Part shown: positions 38,040 through 48,417 of the stretch, one piece after another | Layout: the number at the start of each line of letters is the position of its first letter | Numbering within the stretch: the first letter of the stretch is position 1 | NCBI GenBank assembly: GCA_965153455.1 | Contig: OZ234496.1 | Coordinates: 9,509,863 to 9,573,862, forward strand | From: Sphagnum compactum | Lineage: Eukaryota > Bryophyta > Sphagnopsida > Sphagnales | Direction of reading: 5' to 3' | DNA length: 64,000 bases | Notes under the pieces: model-generated | The model's database searches: none | Told to the model about the DNA's origin: nothing | The model's input: the letters and a program-made list of their open reading frames with translations, nothing else | Program-made: the position numbers and the translations under genes

Positions 38040-39002
38040 AATTAGAATAAAAACTAAAATTCTAAAAAATATTAATTATGTATCATTACATGATATGTTG
38101 TAAACTAAATTTAATCTGCATGGAAATAATGAATTACACATGTATTGAACATATTCCAAAAAAAATTACTTAAATATCCTTACTTGGTATGTTGTAAACT
38201 AAAATTGAATTTACATAGAAATTATGAATTATGCATGTATAGAACATACACATTAGTAAATTGATTTATATTTCAAGATTTCCTTAAAACTTAGTTCCAA
38301 ATTAAAATGTAATATTTATATGCGCAAATTTTTTTATCATACATGTTATCATTCATGTATACAAAAAACATTTACATGTACCTAAATAATTAATGAATAA
38401 TTATTGTAATTTAAAAAAATATTAAAACATCATATGTATAAAAATGAATAAACATTAAACTTCCATAAAATTATGGATTATGTATAATTACTTGATTTGT
38501 TGTAATCTAACATTTGATTTACAAAAAAATTTAAATTACATATACTGAACTTACATTAAATACAAACTCATATTTCAAAATTTCCTTAAATTTTTTTTTG
38601 CAATAAAAATTTAATATTTAAATGCACAAAAAAATGTTTGCATCATACATAAACATTCATTTGCACAAATAAAATTTACATGTAGTTTAATGTTTAATGA
38701 AATTTTATTGTAATTTAAAGCAAATATTGAGATATCATGCCTATAAAGATTAATAAACATTAGAATTCCACAAAAAATATTAATTATGTATCATTATTTG
38801 ATATGTTGTAAACTAAAATCCAATTTACATATCAATAATAATTAGGTGTATTCAACATGCACATTATTACAAATTTATCTTTCAGAATTTCCTTAAATTT
38901 CCTTTAATCAAATTTTATTATTTGGGTGCACCAAAAAAATTTGCATCATACATAACCATTCATTCTATACAAAGGTAATTTACACATAATTTAATCTATT
39001 AA
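38040..39002. repeat. AT-rich tandem array, about 305-bp unit, three copies
   Basis: Ordered landmarks recur at about 302-308 bp spacing. '(tga)tatgttgtaaactaaaa' variants lie near 38182, 38490 and 38797. 'ttccttaaa...' lies near 38281, 38583 and 38890. 'gcatcatacat..cattcat' variants lie near 38333, 38640 and 38944. The first unit contains an extra internal copy (the 'atgttgtaaacta' landmark also near 38094, 92 bp upstream). The units are diverged and non-coding. It looks like a small satellite-like array that borders the dispersed repeat at 39003. Confidence 0.65.
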
Positions 39003-39300
39003 TGAAGGTAGATAGTTTGCATTGTTTTATTCTATCATGTTGAAATTTCCCAAACCAAAGTACTTCATATAATGCTATTGATATCTTTGAAAAACTAACA
39101 ATGAATAGGGGTGCATTGACTTGGGTTGAAAGTTTTTGGAGCTACAATGCAAAGGTTATTGATTATTGAACCATTTTTTTAATAAACATTAATAAAATAA
39201 TAAATAGAAATTTTACTCGAATCCAAAGGTTTACTTGGTGTTGTTGGAAAGTAATCGCTGAATTGGATTTAATGAAATTTATTCTCCTACTTTGTTAATA
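39003..39300. repeat. Dispersed repeat, copy 1 (pairs with 62039-62330)
   Basis: About 290 bp aligned in the same orientation with 62039-62330. Shared landmarks in order are CCCAAACCA, GTACTTCATAT / GTGCTTCATGT, GGGTGCAT, ACTTGG(G/T)TT, TATTGATT-TTGAACCATTTT and GAATT(G)GATTTAAT. No coding potential; element type unknown, possibly the end of a larger retroelement. Confidence 0.55.
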
Positions 39301-42105
39301 AAAAAACCCACCCTAGTCACAATGGTGGGTCAAAATTGACAAGGTGGTCTTTTTGACACTAATAATTTTGGGTATTTGTTAAGCTAAAAAAGCCAATTAT
39401 AAAGAACTTTTGTAGATTTGTTTTTTTTCAAGGGATAACTTTTTCCTCGAAAAGCTTTGTAATTAGAGGTGTTTTCTAATTGTTAAGTTTCTTTACCATA
39501 GATATAATCATTTGAAAAACCTTCGGGTGCATTATTGTGTTGGTTTTGTTGGTTTTTCGATCTTCAAATGAGGGGGCAAGGGGGGTGTTTATGGAGTTTG
39601 CAAAGCCACAAGTTGTTGTGTGTGTGCTTTGAGAGTTTGAAGCTGGTGAATTTTTAAGCAAAGCCAATTTGTGGGAGTGAGGTTTGGGTTGTCGAAGATA
39701 GGATTGATGGGAAGAGAGAGAGAGAGAGGGTGCAAGCTCCTTGAGTTGAGCTTTGAATTCTTGGTCCTATGTATGACTGACATTGAGGTTGGGTCAACAA
39801 CATTCCTCCTGAGAAAGCAAAGGTCCAAAAACAAGGTGATTTTAAGGAAAGCTATCTTGCCGCAGACCGGCCTGCAAAGTTGCCGACTTCTTGTAAAACA
39901 ATATCTCAAAGCATAGAGAATGTAGTCCACTGTTGTGAGTCAGTATTAAGTAATATCCAACTTCTTCAGCTGTTGGCTTCTACTGCACTCCCTTGCTTGA
40001 TCAAAGGGTGAAACACTCAAAATCATAAACTGTTGGCTTTTCATTGTTTAATTTTGGAGAATTGGGAGTCGGTTATATGTTGATATAATCACCTGGACGC
40101 TTTCCAACACTTTCTGTTTACAAAGAGCTATGAAATAACAACAAAACTGACATTCTTCTCTTGTGAAGCTGGCCACTTTCTAGTGCCACTTTCTGGGATA
40201 GTTTACATTGAGTTTTTTTAGCCATAGGCCGCGTTCTATTTTAAAACACAAACCAGGTGCCCTTAAAGGCTTCCAAATGGATGCATTTTTGCTTTAGTAG
40301 TGTCAGGCTGCATTCCCTTTCTATCGACTCTCTGACACGAGGGGAAGCTGTCTCTGATACCAGCCCAGCGCCTAGATCTCCAGCAGTAATCAGTCAATCA
40401 ATCAAGCAATAATACTCTAGCCTCTGGATTCTAACGGTTTCTCAACTGTATAATGTCTCCTCGCCTTTTCTATGCATTCAATGGCGAGTCCCACCGTCCA
40501 TATTACACCAGGAAAGAAAAAGGATCGCACACAACCATCTATCTAGAGACAGGCTTTATTCCTCGCAAAGAAATAAGAAAGGGTATGACTTGTGGGTTTT
40601 GTACATTTCAAAGTTTGAGGATGGGATCATAAAATTTTCCATGCATGTGCCCATACATGCTTCCTATTAACTATGGAACAGGCCTGTTCCAAAGCATAAC
40701 GGATTTTTGATCATTGATTCACATTTCAAGCACGTTTACTAATTGTTGATTTGCATTAAAGCTGACATTGAGCACAACAAAAGGTTGAACTAATAAATGG
40801 CTACTTGTCTCACCTCAAAAAGCTTGTAAATGTGTCTGAATAGGACACAAAAAACTGATTGCATCTTCGGGATTATTGTTCATATGGCTTTACAGAAATT
40901 TTGTTGTGTAATTCAAGCAATTGTTAGAATAGTTGCTCACTTGCTTCACTCTGTGCATTGGGACTCGTTTTATCCCCCATGCCTGTTCGTTCCCGATTAT
41001 GTTTGAAAGGTTCCCAATCCTTGGGTCTTTCTGACTTTCCTATTGGCCTTCTTGAAGCTCCTGACCTTGCATCTGTTCTTCTTTTCATCATGTTCATCCC
41101 CAACCTCAACACCAAAAGCATTCAAACGCCTTTCAAAAATTTGATAAATGTTCATCACCTCCCCCTCTCCCCTCCCACTCCTCCATTAGAGAAAGAGATG
41201 AAGTAAATAGTAATTATATTTTAATGGGTGACAAGTTCATTTGATGTCTTCAGTATTGTGGAATGAGGGTATCAAAATTTACCTAGTACATCAGAATGTG
41301 TGACGACACGGCCTCCTTTGGATACACTAGAAATTTTCTGTTGGTGCTTTATGTCTTGCCTTTTCAATGTATGGTCTGCTATTAAAAACACTATCCTTGA
41401 TTCTTGTAGTAGGTAAGGCCCTTGGAGTGGGACATTCTCGAACTTGGGGCATGAGCTCAGCACCTCTCAATTTGCCCTTATTTCAAGAATGCACCACTCC
41501 AAGCCGCTCTTACCCTACTCATTATACAATTCAGAGAAAGCATGTATAAACAAAGAACTAAGTGTTACCTTTTTGGGAGATGTGCAAAAAAGGCATTAAA
41601 TTACAGAAAGCTTTCATCCATTGAAATCTTCAAGATTCCTAGGTGATGAAGGCTGACCTTTGGGTATATGTCCATAAAAAGCCTTGTACCCACTATTGCA
41701 ATGGGACGTACACAAAAGAAATTGGGGATTGTTGTGTGAATAGTGACCCTTTGCACCAATTATTGACATGTGGCATCCCAGTACTCGCCTGGGCAGCATC
41801 TTCTCATGATGTGAATAGTGGGTGGGTGGCTTTTCATTGAAAATGCAACTTTGTCCATTAGAGTGCACACTCTTCCAAAATACTCTCCCATACAACCCAT
41901 CTAATTTCACAAAAAGAAAAGTTTTTGATGCCAGTGGCATGTTCATCTTTCCCATACAATAATAGGTACACCTAACTTCATTAATAGGTGGGCTCTATGC
42001 ACCTCCTACACAACTGGTACAAGATCATAGCTATAGAAAGACCTTAAACAAGCAAACGGTCTCTTGGGAAACATCCCATAAAATAAGCAAGGGTCCTTGT
42101 TTATT
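39301..42105. other. Less AT-rich spacer, no recognised gene
   Basis: Composition is more balanced than in the flanking repeats, especially 39.6-41.2 kb. Frames of 60-113 codons occur on both strands (39589-39930 minus; 41614-41955 minus), plus a 59-codon plus frame at 40453-40632 starting MSPRLFYAFNGESH. None resembles a known family, and they overlap on opposite strands. A short imperfect inverted pair (CTTGGAGTGGGACATTC / GAATGCACCACTCCAAG) lies at about 41422-41503. A diverged single-copy gene piece cannot be excluded. Confidence 0.3.
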
Positions 42106-42403
42106 TTCCTTAACTGCCCTTGGTCTGATCCATCTTTTTTGAGAAAAAGATTGATCCATGCCCAGACACATCTTGGTGCTGCCCATTATAGTCCTTGCGT
42201 CTTGCTATATATCGACATTTTTCAGGCCTGTAATAGATGTCTTGTTATACATATTTTGGGCTTGTAATAGACACCTAGTATACAGGCCCACAATGTGCAT
42301 ATATAACAAGACCCAAAGACTTTGATGGGTAGCACCAAAATGTGTCTGGGCATCATCAAACTTTTTGAGAAAAAGATGGATTGAGCCAAGGGCAGTTAAG
42401 GAA
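42106..42403. mobile_element. Foldback miniature element, 298 bp
   Basis: The outer ends TTCCTTAACTGCCCTTGG (42106-42123) and CCAAGGGCAGTTAAGGAA (to 42403) are perfect inverted copies. Inside, GCCCAGACACATCTTGGTGC (about 42160) faces GCACCAAAATGTGTCTGGGC (about 42330), so the arms pair for about 80 bp. The centre repeats 'cttgtaatagac' / 'ctgtaatagat' words. No coding sequence and no clear target duplication. It is a MITE or foldback element; the superfamily is not assigned. Confidence 0.7.
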
Positions 42404-42989
42404 TCAAAGAAGCAGCCAGTACTTTTGTTCTGCCCAAGGATACGGACCCTTTGCTTATCTAATGTCTTCTCATATTGATATGGTCTGTAATATGTATCTG
42501 ACCGCTGACCACTGTAATCTCAAGACCATCATTACCTTAGGTGCTATTGTTTCCCAATGGTGTATACACACATATGAGAACTCAAGACGGGTGCTAAGCT
42601 TTTCTACATAAGCAATTGGCCTTCCCTTGGGAGGTGGGGTTGGTGACCCGCGTCCTTGCTTGTCTTTCTTGGGCCATTGCCTCTTTATCAAAGTCAACGA
42701 ATCTCAATTTACTTTAGGTTATGCGAGAAAACGTCACACAAAACATGACCATAAGGCATCTAGTCACTTGCCCACACCAAAGATTTGGTACGCCGATCTC
42801 AATCTACTTTCAAGTAATTGAATATGGAATGTAAAGTACGGTACACCACAAGTCAACGCTCAAGCGCATTTTATTTAACAACCATTTCCAAGAAGCCGAT
42901 CTATTGCATTGATTTTTTTGTCGAAATTTTGCCATTTGGTGACCAAAACCAATCCCAATTTGACTTGTACAAAGCATTTTTGTGAGGCC
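42404..42989. other. Spacer
   Basis: No gene recognised; the two opposite-strand frames of 64-76 codons have no domain. Confidence 0.25.
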
Positions 42990-44060
42990 AAAGTTGCCAG
43001 ATTTTGAGGATTTTTTTGACTGAAATTACTATACTTAGATAATCGGTTTCAGCACATTGCCAAAATGTTATAGGGTTTTAAGAATTTCTACTTTTCACTT
43101 TGATCTGTAGCCCAAATTAATTTGGCTAATTCTTCTTGTGGAGGATGATGGGCAATGGCTACATCACAAAATTGGAGGAAAAAAACCCTGAAATTTTGAT
43201 TTCTAGATAGTAGACTTTTTTGTGGGGAAGTTCTCTGGAAAATCTAATTGTATTTAGTACTTTGGCAATGTTTTCATCCTAGTATGTGGCATGCTTAAGA
43301 GAGATGATGGGATTAAGTTGCATATAGGAAAAAGTGGATAATGAATTAATGTGATCTTTAAAAAAAAAAAGTGTGGGCATTATCCATTTCTTCCACAGTG
43401 GAGCATGGGATACCTAAGAATTCATTTAAGATTATGAAAACCAACATGCAAACTTACAAGCATTGTAGAGGGTTGTATAATATTTTCCATATGACAATTT
43501 TCATTTTGTATGGGATTGAGGGACTACTTCCTCCAAAAGAACAATATGACCTTTACACGTACTAAGAGCTTTATTGGCTTTGTGCATGGGGAAGAGACTA
43601 TGCATTGGTAGTATTTGGGCATAAAATTTGAACTTGACTCAATATGTGAGTGACATTTGGAAATCAATGTATGCATATTATGGATGGGCATGTTCCATAG
43701 AGAAGTTGCAATGAATTTTTTCACTTGTCCCCTTTTTTATTAAAAGAATGTACAAAAAAATTCTGACACTGAAGTAAGGGCACACAATATATGCAATACC
43801 AAAGTTTTTAGCTTCATAGTTGGTATCCGGTTATTTTCCCAATTCTTGATGTGGCCACATTGGCAATCATCCACAAGAGGAATTGGCCAAATTTGGCTGA
43901 AGGTCAAAGAGGAAAGTTAGAAAATCTAAGAAACCCTGAAATATTTGGCAACTTGCAGAAACCTATTGTCTAAAAATTATGACAATTCCAAAATAGATTT
44001 TCCTCGAAATTCTTATATTTAGACAATATTCCTAAAATCTGCTGAGTTTGGCGTTTTTTT
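42990..44060. mobile_element. Foldback element with 'TAGCCAAATTTGGCTA' arms (copy B)
   Basis: The left arm (about 42990-43200) reads TTGCCAGATTTT, CTTAGATAATCGGTTTC, TTGCCAAAATGTTATAGGG, then TGTAGCCCAAATTAATTTGG, GGATGATGGGCAATGGCTAC and ATCACAAAATT. The right arm (about 43840-44060) carries the same in reverse: GATGTGGCCACATTGGCAAT, CATCCACAAGAGG, GGCCAAATTTGGCTGAAGG, AACCCTGAAATATTTGGCAA, AACCTATTGTCTAA. The arms are about 200 bp with a core of about 640 bp. No transposase is recognised between them. Confidence 0.6.
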
Positions 44061-44467
44061 TTCCCCACATAAATCCGGACACTGGAATTTTTTAATTTGA
44101 CAAGTGGCAAAATTTCACCCCCAAAGAAAAAATGCTGTTCGTATGAAGGTTTGTTGAAACACCTGATTACATTTGAACACCTAGAAATCTGACCGACGCC
44201 AAATAACTTTTTAAGCTCAAAATGATGGTACACTGTTTACTCAGACAAGAAGACAATGAGAAAATATTAAGAGTGTGAGTTGTGGTTTCTTCAGCAATGG
44301 CTGTCAATTAAAGATACAGGGAGATCATCATGCGCGAGATGGGCTTTACGAAGTGTTTTGCAAGTTGGAGCTTGATAAGTATTATGAAAAAAAGGTGCTT
44401 TTTGTGGTTGACAATTTGTTGTAAACAGAGGGCAAACATAATCGTCTTCCAAGTGAATTGAGCACAG
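44061..44467. other. Spacer
   Basis: No gene recognised. Confidence 0.25.
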
Positions 44468-44628
44468 TCAACTATTACGTAGGCCCTTGTGGAATAAAGT
44501 TGTCAAGAAATTGTTTGTCCCTCCTTGTGAACTAAGGTTGACCTCAACTATTCCGCCTTGTGGAATAAAGTTGTCTGAAAATTGTTTGTCGTCTGGAAAT
44601 TGTTTGTCGCTCCTTGTGAACTAAAGTT
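44468..44628. repeat. Two-unit tandem repeat of about 78 bp
   Basis: TCAACTATT.CG...CCTTGTGGAATAAAGTTGTC, then AAATTGTTTGTC and CTCCTTGTGAACTAA, occurs at 44468-44545 and again from about 44547. The second unit has an extra internal copy of TCTGGAAATTGTTTGTCG-type sequence (about 44590). Confidence 0.7.
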
Positions 44629-46218
44629 GTCAACCAAATGGTTGTGACGTCAACTCAACGGCATTCTGTGTTGTGCATGATGTAGTTATCCACCTTGGAA
44701 AACTACGTACTGGCCCATTATTGTTTATAGTTACACACAAAACATCGCAAGGGAAGCTTTTTCCAGTAGTGGCAATTGGCAGTGGGCACCCACTTGGATC
44801 CAAGAAGGGGCCCTGGTAGATTAGACTTTTTCTGGTGGGGGATAGAGAGGGGGGGGTACAATTTTCTGGATATGGGTGTTCATAACATTTTCTTAATGGT
44901 TGTTTATGATGTTCTTAATGTATTTCCCATTTGTTCCTCAAGTTGTTCCCAATAGCACCACATTTTAATATCCCATATTTTTTGCCCACATTTTACTTAC
45001 GTCTAGATAGGGAAAGAATACCAAAAAAATAAAAATGTCCAAAGTTTGATTATGTTTTTCTGTGATGGGCACCTTGAAACTAATTCTGTGGAGGTTTCCT
45101 ACCATCTGTAGCCCCTGCAAACTTGTTGTGGTTACTGCCTACCGTCATCTCTGCAGTTGTTCCTTTTGTCATATAATCTTCAAACTCAATATATATCACA
45201 TTCATACTACCCTTTTCTGGGAGCCGTGGTCCTGCAACAGAAATATGTTTGCTAATCCCAAGGCAAAACAGAATTTACAATAGGTACCAATGAGGAGGCC
45301 CTACAATCCAGTTTTGGTTGCTTTGTGGTGTTGGACTTTAGAGTACATCCACATGTCATGATGAATGGTTTCAACGTTCCTGCATTGTCAGGGTTACTCA
45401 TGTTGCTCGTGTATTTTTCAACCCATCGACCATATTAGGTCTGCTCTTGCTCAATCTTTCAACTTGCACATCACCTGAACTATCTGAAAGAAGAATAATC
45501 CACCAGCTCCATGCCATCTGAAAAAGGACAATATCCAGAAAAGACATAACTGAAAAAAGAAGTGTGGTCCAGTGTCCGCACTCCATGCTTACCCAGCCCT
45601 TAGTACCAGAGTTGGCCATCGCCTTGGCATAATTGCCAGCATTTTTTTCTTGGGTGCAAAAATTGGCACAAATGTGAAAATTGCAAAAAAGATCTCCAAC
45701 TATTCCCTGGTTTTGGGAAAAAAAGTTGCCAAATTGTCAAAAAAAAAAAGAAATACAAAAAAAATTCACCACATTTTAGGCTTGGGTTTTTTGAGTCTTT
45801 TAAAAAACAAGTTTAAAAAAGTTTGGTTATGTTCTAAAAACCTGTGGTCATTTAATGCTAAATCCCTCTTGGGAATTTGGTATGGCTACAATCGATGCAA
45901 CCTCACAAACTTGTAAAAACACAAGGGAGTGTTTGCCCTGTAGTAAAATGGGCATTCAAGATGATATGGTTTCAAGTAGCACCATCAGCACGGTATCTCA
46001 CAGAGGTTTACCATTTACAAATTTTGCATATGTTCGAAGCTTAATAATTTTGGTTCAAGTAGCACAACATGGTGAAGGTCTATGTTGTAGCAAGATGGAC
46101 CATATATATGCAGGAATTCTTATTCACATTACCTTCATGTTTTCTCAAATCAAAAGGCTTTCTAGTGAAAACCTTTGCATCCAACTTATCACAAACTTGT
46201 CCCTTCTATGTATCTATG
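44629..46218. other. Spacer, no recognised gene
   Basis: Contains a G run (44850-44857) and A-rich low-complexity sequence (45700-45800). Plus frames of 114-126 codons at 45572-46235 overlap each other in different frames and carry poly-K stretches from A runs, so they look non-genic. Confidence 0.3.
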
Positions 46219-46420
46219 TTTTTACAACACTTTAACAATATGTTTAAGATTAAATGTTAGTTAAATGTTGATATATTATTGACATAATATTGTTATGACA
46301 TTGTAACACAATGTCTGATCATCATAATGTGTTACAATGTAATCGTAACATCATATCAACGCTTGTATCAACACTTAATTAACATTTAATTTTGAACACA
46401 TTGTTAAGATGTTATAAAAG
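46219..46420. mobile_element. Foldback miniature element, about 202 bp
   Basis: The left arm (46219-46311) and right arm (about 46327-46420) are inverted copies through nearly their whole length, e.g. ATTAAATGTTAGTTAAATGTTG facing CAACACTTAATTAACATTTAAT. The innermost CATTGTAACACA faces TGTGTTACAATG around a short centre. No coding content. Confidence 0.7.
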
Positions 46421-47039
46421 CACTAAACATTGTAAGGGGCAAGTTTATGGTGAATCAAGCCTTCTCATCCTTTCCAAATGCTGAAAATTTCAGATCATGA
46501 CACCAATGATGTGGCATGGGAGGTCCTCATTTCTAGGGTTTGTACAACTTCACTTTTATTTATTTATTTATTAAAAACAAGATAGACAAATCCATGGATA
46601 GACAAATCCATGGATTGCGTAACTTTAGAATTCCTCATTTCATGGGATTTCGAGCTGGCTTTCATTCACCATATTAACTTTTTTCATGATGAGAAGACAG
46701 CATTGCAGTGGGAGTTCCCTCACTTCACTCCAGATCAAAATCAACCACTTTACAACTATGGAACCCAATTCCTGGGATGCTGCCTCCAGCCCCTCTGAGT
46801 TCCAAGGGACAAAATACCACAATCCAAGAGGACTACTAGGTACTACATTTTAAACTTATATGCCAGTGCAAATTCGGCAAGGGAATGTATATATGGTTTT
46901 ATGCTATCATGGGACTCTCCTACACTTGCCCAATGATTTAGTGTTGTTTTTTGTGTGACAACTTTTTGCCACTTGATGTACAAAAACAATCCAGTGCAAC
47001 TAGTGTTGTGTAAATGATTTTTGTGAAAAAGCAAATGCG
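46421..47039. other. Spacer
   Basis: No gene recognised. A 'tagacaaatccatgga' duplication lies at about 46580-46612. Confidence 0.25.
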
Positions 47040-47420
47040 CCAAAGTCGTCAGATTTCAAGGATTTTTTTTTTTTTTTCTGAAATCATCATATCTAGACAA
47101 CTGTAGGTTGCCAAACTTTTCTATAGGATTCTCTCTGACCTGTAGCCAAATTTAGCTAATTTGTCTTGTGAATGATGGATATGTGGATATGTCACAAAAT
47201 TGCAAAAACCAAACCCTGGCCTCATTCTGCTCCTGTAACTTCCTAGTAATGTGTGTGTGTGTGTGTTTCTTTCCCCTTTTTCTCAAATTTGTGATGTAGC
47301 CAAACTGGCAAAAGAAACCAGAAGAAAATTTAGCCAAATTGCTGCAAACCAGAAATGAAACCAACAAAATTTAGAAAAAACTGGATCCTTCTATGTTCTT
47401 GGCTAACTACTGCAACCTAG
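47040..47420. mobile_element. Foldback element with 'TAGCCAAATTTGGCTA' arms (copy C)
   Basis: Same family as 42990-44060 but short. The left arm (47040-47205) has TTGCCAAACTTTTCTATAGG, CTGTAGCCAAATTTAGCTAA, GAATGATGGATATGTGG and TCACAAAATTGC. The right arm (47285-47420) has GTGATGTAGCCAAACTGGCA, AATTTAGCCAAATTGCTGCA. A (GT)n run (47244-47266) lies in the centre. Confidence 0.55.
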
Positions 47421-48206
47421 GATACAAGTCTGGCTATTTTGAATTTTATTTCTAAAAATATTTTAAATTTGGGCCATTTTTCCCATGGAAAAATCTTCGT
47501 ACAGGTGGAAATCAGATTTTTCACATGAAAACTTGGTGTGTGAAGAAACAAATCACTACTTCAAAATAGGTAAAGTCTCCTTGATCTCATGTGATTTCCT
47601 CTCAAATCACATACTGCACATCCAACCCCTTATTCATGGGCTAGTTATTCATCCTTCTATTGCTTAGTGAGGGGGTGCAGCCACAGTTTTTTTTTTTTTT
47701 CCCTTCCAGAAGGGGGCATTTGATTCAGCCACCACCAATATTTTTGGAACATGCGGCAAGCCCCCAACATAAAAGCATGCTTTGTCATACTTCCCTTTGG
47801 CACCCCACTTACAATTTATATCCATGGAAGTTGAACCATGGCCAAACAATATGGGATAAAAAATGCTATTGGGAACTTTATGGGAACACATTGGGAACAA
47901 AAGAATTCCCCCCTCCCTCCTCCTGCCATCCCCCAAAGCCCAAAAAAACAAAATAAGCCCCTTTGAGCCTTCTCATTGGCTGCATGAAATTTTTTTATTT
48001 TGAAAATGGTTGGCCACCATTTCCAACTTGGACCAATACTCCTATCTTAAACTGAGGGTAATTATTCCTGAACTAAACATGAATTTTCCACCCTTCTTTT
48101 TCTGCTGCTAAGTAGATATAACTTCCATTTGATTTAGTGTCACGAATCCCCCACCCCGAACATGGAAAATTAACTTCAAACTAGGTAGTGTGATTAGAGC
48201 TATTCC
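47421..48206. other. Spacer
   Basis: No gene recognised. A T run at 47687-47700 and overlapping opposite-strand frames at 47660-47956 without domains. Confidence 0.25.
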
Positions 48207-48417
48207 CACACCACATTGAACACTTTAAACTCCTATATGTGGTCAAGGGTCACACCACATTGAGTACTTAAACTCCTATATGTGGTCAAGGGTCACACCA
48301 CATTGAATACTTAAACTCCTATATGTGGTCAAGAGTCACGCCACATTGAATACTTTAAACTCCTATATGTGGTCAAGGGTCACACCACATTGAATACTTT
48401 AAACTCCTATATGTGGT
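48207..48417. repeat. Five-unit 43-bp tandem array with inverted unit ends
   Basis: A unit of the form CACACCACATTGAATACTT, AAACTCCTATATGTGG, TCAAGGGT is repeated five times with few changes (43-45 bp; the last lacks its end). Within each unit ACCACAT and ATGTGGT are inverted copies about 20 bases apart, so every unit could fold into a small stem-loop. Low divergence indicates recent expansion. Confidence 0.85.

Noticed and set aside
39589-41955. Overlapping opposite-strand frames of 60-113 codons and a 59-codon frame at 40453-40632
   Set aside because: They overlap each other on both strands and match no family I know, so no gene is called.
48207-48417. CRISPR-like array
   Set aside because: The units are directly adjacent without unique spacers and the context is a plant nuclear genome.
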